Shown: positions 14,426 through 17,426 of the stretch, piece by piece
Numbering within the stretch: position 1 is the stretch's first letter
How the letters are laid out: each line of letters begins with the position of its first letter
NCBI GenBank assembly: GCA_018713215.1
Contig: DVFO01000081.1
Span: 1 to 17,426 of the forward strand
DNA: 17,426 nucleotides
From: Enterenecus faecium
GTDB taxonomy: Bacteria; Bacillota; Clostridia; Oscillospirales; Oscillospiraceae
Direction of reading: 5' to 3'
Translations under genes and position numbers: made by a program
Notes under the pieces: model-generated
Seen by the model: only the letters and a program-made list of their open reading frames with translations
Databases searched by the model: none
What the model was told of the DNA's origin: nothing

Positions 14426-15184
14426 TCAATGTTCTTTTGCGGGCTCCTCGGCCAAGGGGCGGCGGCGATACTCTCTGGGCCCCCACTCCGGCAGGGGCAG
14501 GCGCTGCATGGCCCCAAACACATAGTTTTTCAGATTGGGGTAGGTCTTGGACAGCTCCGCCACCAGCTCCTTCACCTCCTGGCGGCGGGTGTTTCCATCC
14601 GCCGGACAGGGGTTGTGGACGATGGGCAGGTTGTGCCGCTTGGCAGCCCCCCGCACCATTCCCTCCCCGCAGTAGAGCAGGGGGCGAATCTGGGTGATGC
14701 CCATGCGGTCCAGGTAGGTTACCGGCTGGAAACAGGACAGCCGTCCCTCATAGAAGAGGGAGAGAAAGAAGGTCTCCACGGCATCGTCGTAGTGGTGGCC
14801 CAGGGCAATCTTATTCAGCCCCAACTCGGCCATGGCGTTGTGGAGAGCCCCCCGGCGCATCTTGGCGCACATGGAACAGGGGTTCTTTTCTTTCCGCACA
14901 TTAAAAATAATGTCAAAGATCTGGGTCTGAATGATGTGATAGGGCACCTCCAGCTGGTCACACAGGGTTTGCACTGGGCCGAAGTCCATCTCCGGCACCC
15001 CAGGATGCACCGTCAAGGCGTGGAGCTCAAAGGGCACGGGGTAGAACTTTTGCAGCCGGGCCATGGCGGTAAGCAGCACCAGGGAGTCCTTCCCCCCCGA
15101 AACCCCCACAGCGATACGGTCTCCGGGCTGAATCATATCATAATCCTCAATACAACGGCGCAAATGGGATAAAATCAGCTGCAT
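14426..15184 (-). CDS. TtcA-family tRNA thiolation protein (PP-loop ATPase)
   Basis: 252 residues. TtcA uses ATP and an iron-sulfur cluster to make 2-thiocytidine at tRNA position 32. Seen: PP-loop VGVSGGKDSLVLL (27-38), CSMC (Cys103, Cys106), ALGHHYDDAVETFFLSLFY (127-145), and HNPCPADGNTRR (190-201) with a third cysteine, Cys193. The three cysteines match those that bind the cluster in TtcA. The start is ATG 15184, with TTGGAGG 7 nt upstream on the minus strand. The frame is open to 15328, but that extension carries no family sequence. The substrate in this clade (2-thiocytidine or another thiolated base) is not shown, so no symbol is given. Confidence 0.9.
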   Translation of the reverse strand: MQLILSHLRRCIEDYDMIQPGDRIAVGVSGGKDSLVLLTAMARLQKFYPVPFELHALTVHPGVPEMDFGPVQTLCDQLEVPYHIIQTQIFDIIFNVRKEKNPCSMCAKMRRGALHNAMAELGLNKIALGHHYDDAVETFFLSLFYEGRLSCFQPVTYLDRMGITQIRPLLYCGEGMVRGAAKRHNLPIVHNPCPADGNTRRQEVKELVAELSKTYPNLKNYVFGAMQRLPLPEWGPREYRRRPLAEEPAKEH

Positions 15185-15295
15185 TTGTTTGACCTCCAAA
15201 TAGCAAAATGAAAACGAGATTTTAAGAGCATTCAAGAGAACACATGAGAATACAGGAGTATATAAAACACAAACTAAAAAAAGCATGTTTTTTTG

Positions 15296-15324
15296 TTGAC
15301 ACCAGGCAACCCCCGTATTATAAT
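15296..15324 (+). promoter_or_regulatory. Fully consensus sigma-A promoter of rplM-rpsI
   Basis: TTGACA (15296-15301), exactly 17 nt, and TATAAT (15319-15324): 12 of 12 consensus positions. An AT-rich tract (about 15255-15295) upstream could act as an UP element. Expected start near 15331. It fits a strongly expressed ribosomal protein operon. Confidence 0.95.
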
Positions 15325-15330
15325 ACATCC

Positions 15331-15401
15331 TGCGCCTTCTTGTAAAGGAAGGAAACCCCGTGTTTTTTTATAATAAATCAAGATAAATGGAGGAAACCGA
15401 T
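15331..15401 (+). promoter_or_regulatory. rplM 5' leader with GUAA tetraloop hairpin, candidate L13 autoregulatory leader
   Basis: The leader is about 71 nt. It contains CCTTCTT (15335-15341), GTAA, AGGAAGG (15346-15352): a 7-bp stem (one G-U) closed by a GNRA tetraloop. An L13 leader family has been described upstream of rplM in Firmicutes. A match is not tested here, so the regulatory role is inferred. Confidence 0.45.
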
Positions 15402-15833
15402 ATGTCTACCTTTATGGCAAACAAGGGTAACATCGAGCGCAAGTGGTACATTCTCGATGCTGCCGGCAAGCCTCTGGGCAAGACCGCTGCCGCCGCCGCT
15501 ACCCTGCTGCGTGGTAAGCACAAGCCCGAGTACACCCCCCACGCCGACTGCGGCGACTTCGTCATCGTCATCAACGCTGACAAGGCCGTCCTCACCGGTA
15601 AGAAGGGCGAGCAGAAGTTCTACCGCACCCACTCCGGCTATGTGGGCGGTCTGAAGGAGACCAAGTACCGCATCCTGATGCAGGAGAAGCCCGAGCTGGC
15701 TATGCGTGTGGCTGTGCGCGGCATGCTGCCCCGCAACATCATCACCAAGGACTCTCTGAGCCGCCTGAAGATCTATCGTGGCGACGCTCACAAGCACGAG
15801 GCTCAGAAGCCCGAGGCTTGGACTGTTGAATAA
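15402..15833 (+). CDS. rplM: 50S ribosomal protein L13
   Basis: 143 residues, the usual length. Seen: the N-terminal region IERKWYILDAAGKPLGKTA, LLRGKHKPEYTPHADCGDFVIVINADK (about 41-67), YRTHSGYVGGLKE, and AVRGMLPRN near the C-terminus. It binds 23S rRNA early in large-subunit assembly. ATG 15402 has GGAGG at 15389-15393; an ATG at 15387 lies just before this site and would add EET ahead of the real N-terminus. rpsI follows after 14 nt, the standard rplM-rpsI pair. Confidence 0.98.
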   Translation: MSTFMANKGNIERKWYILDAAGKPLGKTAAAAATLLRGKHKPEYTPHADCGDFVIVINADKAVLTGKKGEQKFYRTHSGYVGGLKETKYRILMQEKPELAMRVAVRGMLPRNIITKDSLSRLKIYRGDAHKHEAQKPEAWTVE

Positions 15834-15847
15834 GGAGGTAACCGACT

Positions 15848-16252
15848 ATGTATAAGAGCAAGAAGCCCTATCACTACGGCACCGGCCGTCGGAAGTCCTC
15901 CGTGGCTCGTGTGCACCTGTTCCCCAACGGCACCGGCTCCATCACCATCAACGGCCGTGACATCGAGGAGTACTTCGGCCTGGAGACCCTGAAGATGGTG
16001 GTCCGTCAGCCCCTGAACACCACCGGCGTCATCGGCAAGGTGGACGTGGTTGCCACCGTCACCGGCGGCGGCGTCACCGGTCAGGCTGGCGCTCTGCGCC
16101 ACGGCATCTCCCGCGCCCTGCTGGAGATGGACCCCGAGTTCCGCGCCTCTCTGAAGGCTGCCGGCTTCCTGACCCGCGATCCTCGTATGAAGGAGCGTAA
16201 GAAATACGGCCTCAAGGCTGCCCGTCGCGCGCCTCAGTTCAGCAAGAGATAA
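15848..16252 (+). CDS. rpsI: 30S ribosomal protein S9
   Basis: 134 residues. Seen: YGTGRRKSSVARVHLFPNGTG (10-30), INGRDIEEYFG, GGGVTGQAGALRHGISRALL (about 73-92), DPRMKERKKYGLKAARRAPQFSKR at the end. The final Ser-Lys-Arg tail reaches the P-site tRNA in S9 proteins. AAGGAGG at 15834-15840 precedes the ATG by 7 nt. It is the last gene of the operon; a terminator follows. Confidence 0.98.
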   Translation: MYKSKKPYHYGTGRRKSSVARVHLFPNGTGSITINGRDIEEYFGLETLKMVVRQPLNTTGVIGKVDVVATVTGGGVTGQAGALRHGISRALLEMDPEFRASLKAAGFLTRDPRMKERKKYGLKAARRAPQFSKR

Positions 16253-16282
16253 TCTGCTGTTCAAACCGGTTCAAAAATGCTC

Positions 16283-16318
16283 AAAAACCCCGAAAAACCG
16301 CAGTTTTTCGGGGTTTTT
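16283..16318 (+). terminator. Terminator of rplM-rpsI
   Basis: A perfect 15-bp stem (16283-16297 with 16304-16318), 6-nt loop and terminal T-run. It lies 30 nt after the rpsI stop. Confidence 0.95.
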
Positions 16319-16389
16319 CTATTTCACATCTTCTGCCCGCCTTTGTCTGTTTCTGGCAGGATTTGAACTGTTCTGACCCTGTTTTTCTT

Positions 16390-16448
16390 GATTAAAAATA
16401 GGATAATCGAGCATTTTGCCCCCTTTATGATTAAAAAATAGGATAATC
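16390..16448. repeat. Two near-identical AT-rich repeats with inverted ends
   Basis: GATTAAAAATAGGATAATC at 16390-16408 and the same with one extra A at 16429-16448; the starts are 39 bp apart. Each begins GATTA and ends with its complement TAATC, so each is a half-palindromic site like an operator or iteron. They lie about 550 bp before parA. Confidence 0.8.
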
Positions 16449-16640
16449 AGGAGCCCGAATCGAGCCGTTTTTGAGGTGCTTTTGCCTTGCCCTTTGTCCC
16501 TCATTTTAGGAGTCTTTCTTTATGGTTTTTCTTTTGAAAGGGCTGGCCTGATTTGTCAGGATTTGACCAAACCGAATACAGTTTATCTTTCCTTCCCTCA
16601 CAGCATCCAAACCCCTTGAGGCTGGCGAAAGCTCGCACAT

Positions 16641-16670
16641 TTGCGCTACACATCTTTATGCAGATACAAT
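16641..16670 (+). promoter_or_regulatory. Probable promoter of the 54-aa ORF
   Basis: TTGCGC (16641-16646), 18 nt, and TACAAT (16665-16670). The -35 is weak and the -10 good. It implies a short leader of about 18 nt before the ATG. Confidence 0.5.
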
Positions 16671-16694
16671 GAAGGCGAAAAGGAGGACTGCACT

Positions 16695-16859
16695 ATGAGG
16701 AAACAGAAATTCAAGATAACCCTCACCCCTGCTGAAAACAGCATTGTGATCCAGAGCCTGAATCGTCTGCGGAACACTCTGCTGCGTGAAAATCGGGACA
16801 CCGGCTGCGTGGATGATCTTTTGCTCAAAGTCATGTGCGCCCCTGTCAAGAGAATTTGA
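16695..16859 (+). CDS. Small protein of unknown function upstream of parA
   Basis: 54 residues, starting MRKQKFKITLTPAENSIVIQ and ending CAPVKRI; basic, with no membrane segment. It looks like an N-terminal beta strand followed by helices (QSLNRLRNTLLREN, then VDDLLLKVMC). ATG 16695 has AAAAGGAGG 8 nt upstream. An open extension to 16641 lies before the ribosome binding site. The sequence resembles, from memory only, short conserved proteins common in clostridial mobile elements. It has a promoter and is followed by a terminator, so it is a separate unit from parA. Confidence 0.75.
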   Translation: MRKQKFKITLTPAENSIVIQSLNRLRNTLLRENRDTGCVDDLLLKVMCAPVKRI

Positions 16860-16885
16860 AAACTACATATTGTTCCGTCTGAATC

Positions 16886-16924
16886 AAGCCGTTTATTCTT
16901 TTCATAGAGTAGACGGCTTTTTTT
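16886..16924 (+). terminator. Rho-independent terminator before parA
   Basis: A 13-bp stem (16886-16898 with 16907-16919, with G-T wobbles), an 8-nt loop and seven T (16918-16924). It ends transcription of the small ORF. Confidence 0.88.
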
Positions 16925-16948
16925 CATGCCCATTTTGCCGCATACATA

Positions 16949-16973
16949 GCTGTCCGTCTTGCCAACGGGCAGC
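16949..16973 (+). repeat. Inverted repeat just upstream of parA
   Basis: GCTGTCCG (16949-16956) and CGGGCAGC (16966-16973) pair over 8 bp with one G-U and a 9-nt loop. It lies 28 nt before the parA start and could be an operator for autorepression or a leader hairpin; no promoter is clear here. Confidence 0.4.
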
Positions 16974-17001
16974 TAAATCTATCAAAAAGGAGGACATGAA
17001 A

Positions 17002-17426
17002 ATGCCGGAACAGAGAAGCCGCCCGAAAGATGGCCGTGTCATCGCATTGGCCAATCAGAAAGGCGGAACAGGCAAAACCACCACAACGGTGAATCTGGGC
17101 ATTGGACTGGCCCGTCTGGGGCAAAAGGTTCTGCTCATTGACGCAGACCCCCAAGGCGACCTCACCACTTGCCTGGGCTGGCAGGATCAGGACAGCTTGC
17201 AGACCACCCTCGCCACCATCATGGAGAAGGTGATCCGCGACGAGCCGTTTTCTGTGGATGAGGGCATCCTGCACCACAAAGAAGGTGTTGACCTTATGCC
17301 AGCCAACATTGAGCTGTCGGCTATGGAAATGAGCTTGGTAAACGCCATGAGCCGGGAGTTCACGCTACGAACCTATGTCAACGAAGTCAAGAAGAACTAT
17401 GACACGGTTCTGATCGACTGTATGCC
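17002..17426 (+). CDS. ParA-family partition ATPase, 3' end beyond the window
   Basis: 141 complete codons are visible and the frame is still open at the window edge. ParA ATPases bind DNA when ATP-bound and move plasmids, chromosomes or integrated elements together with a ParB. Seen: deviant Walker A ANQKGGTGKTTTTVNLGIGL (residues 17-36), Walker A' LIDADPQGDLT, and a Walker B region DTVLIDCMP at the edge. There is no long N-terminal helix-turn-helix part, so it is closer to the short Soj-like type. ATG 17002 lies 8 nt after GGAGG; the ATG at 16996 is only 2 nt from it. The neighbouring small ORF and repeats suggest a plasmid-like or integrative element rather than the chromosomal parAB locus. 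Confidence 0.93.
   Translation, partial: MPEQRSRPKDGRVIALANQKGGTGKTTTTVNLGIGLARLGQKVLLIDADPQGDLTTCLGWQDQDSLQTTLATIMEKVIRDEPFSVDEGILHHKEGVDLMPANIELSAMEMSLVNAMSREFTLRTYVNEVKKNYDTVLIDCM

Larger units (their letters stand above)
16319..16694. other. Gene-free, lower-GC region at a probable element boundary
   Basis: About 375 bp without a convincing gene. The composition is clearly more AT-rich than the rest of the window. It holds two AT-rich repeats (16390-16448), the decamer CAGGATTTGA at 16357 and again exactly 200 bp later at 16557 (there preceded by the small palindrome CCTGA-TTTG-TCAGG), and a promoter for the small ORF that follows. A 61-aa minus-strand open frame covers the AT-rich repeats and is not believed. 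No integrase, tRNA gene or clear attachment site is visible. Confidence 0.6.

Noticed and set aside
15185..15328. N-terminal extension of the TtcA-like protein
   Set aside because: The extension is AT-rich with no family sequence, reaches into the rplM promoter, and the ATG at 15184 has a good ribosome binding site.
16340..16375. tRNA 3' end fragment (minus strand TTCAAATCCTGCC)
   Set aside because: The T-stem does not close properly, there is no acceptor end with CCA, and no other tRNA arm is found nearby.
16319..16504. 61-aa minus-strand ORF after rpsI
   Set aside because: It spans the AT-rich repeats, has no clear ribosome binding site and no family resemblance.
1..17426. CRISPR array, insertion sequence, complete tRNA or rRNA gene
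   Set aside because: No regularly spaced repeats, no transposase frame, no tRNA cloverleaf and no rRNA motif were seen on either strand.

Overview
The window looks like chromosome of a GC-rich, spore-forming member of the Clostridia, most likely the Oscillospiraceae/Ruminococcaceae group. The reasons are an intact spoIIAA-spoIIAB-sigF operon, strong AGGAGG ribosome binding sites, sigma-A type promoters with 17-bp spacers, a threonine ammonia-lyase with one C-terminal ACT domain, and GCC/CTG-rich codon use. The family assignment is an inference from gene content and composition; no database was searched.

Layout. (1) Bases 1-84 are a minus-strand fragment of groEL joined, through about 11 bp of shared sequence, to a 5'-truncated valS (76-2487). 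The HIGH-motif end of valS is missing. This is most simply a chimeric junction at the contig end. (2) A terminator is followed by the forespore sigma operon spoIIAA-spoIIAB-sigF (2616-4112). Near its start lie a TATAAT and a Spo0A-box-like heptamer. (3) A GtrB/CsbB-like glycosyltransferase (4164-5117) has its own promoter and an 11-bp perfect inverted repeat around its transcription start. (4) An unknown acidic 170-aa protein (5212-5724) is convergent, across a bidirectional terminator, with a minus-strand block: recR, rpe, then ilvA further upstream. A GC-rich, fold-prone intergenic stretch of about 190 bp separates ilvA from rpe. (5) Divergent from ilvA, a four-gene operon (8674-11480) encodes an XpaC-like membrane protein, a TelA-like protein, a TPM-domain protein, and a one-helix protein with a His tract and RSFGGG repeats. 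The last two together look like one YgcG/TPM-type protein split in two. (6) A GNAT acetyltransferase overlaps a YfhO-family multi-spanning membrane protein (11577-14377). (7) A minus-strand TtcA-family tRNA thiolation protein (14426-15184) follows. (8) rplM-rpsI (15402-16252) sits behind a fully consensus promoter and a leader containing a GUAA tetraloop hairpin.

After the rpsI terminator the base composition falls and the content changes: paired AT-rich repeats with inverted ends, a 54-aa small ORF, a terminator, and the start of a ParA-type partition ATPase that runs off the window. I read this as the beginning of an integrated mobile element (ICE- or plasmid-like). No integrase or conjugation gene is visible.

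How the genes may work together. SpoIIAA, SpoIIAB and sigma-F form the classic partner-switch that turns on forespore transcription. The GtrB/CsbB-like enzyme and the YfhO-like protein match the two partners of the known lipid-linked sugar pathway (CsbB/YfhO in Bacillus), although they lie about 7 kb apart here. The XpaC-TelA-TPM-glycine-rich operon is the most interesting poorly understood unit.
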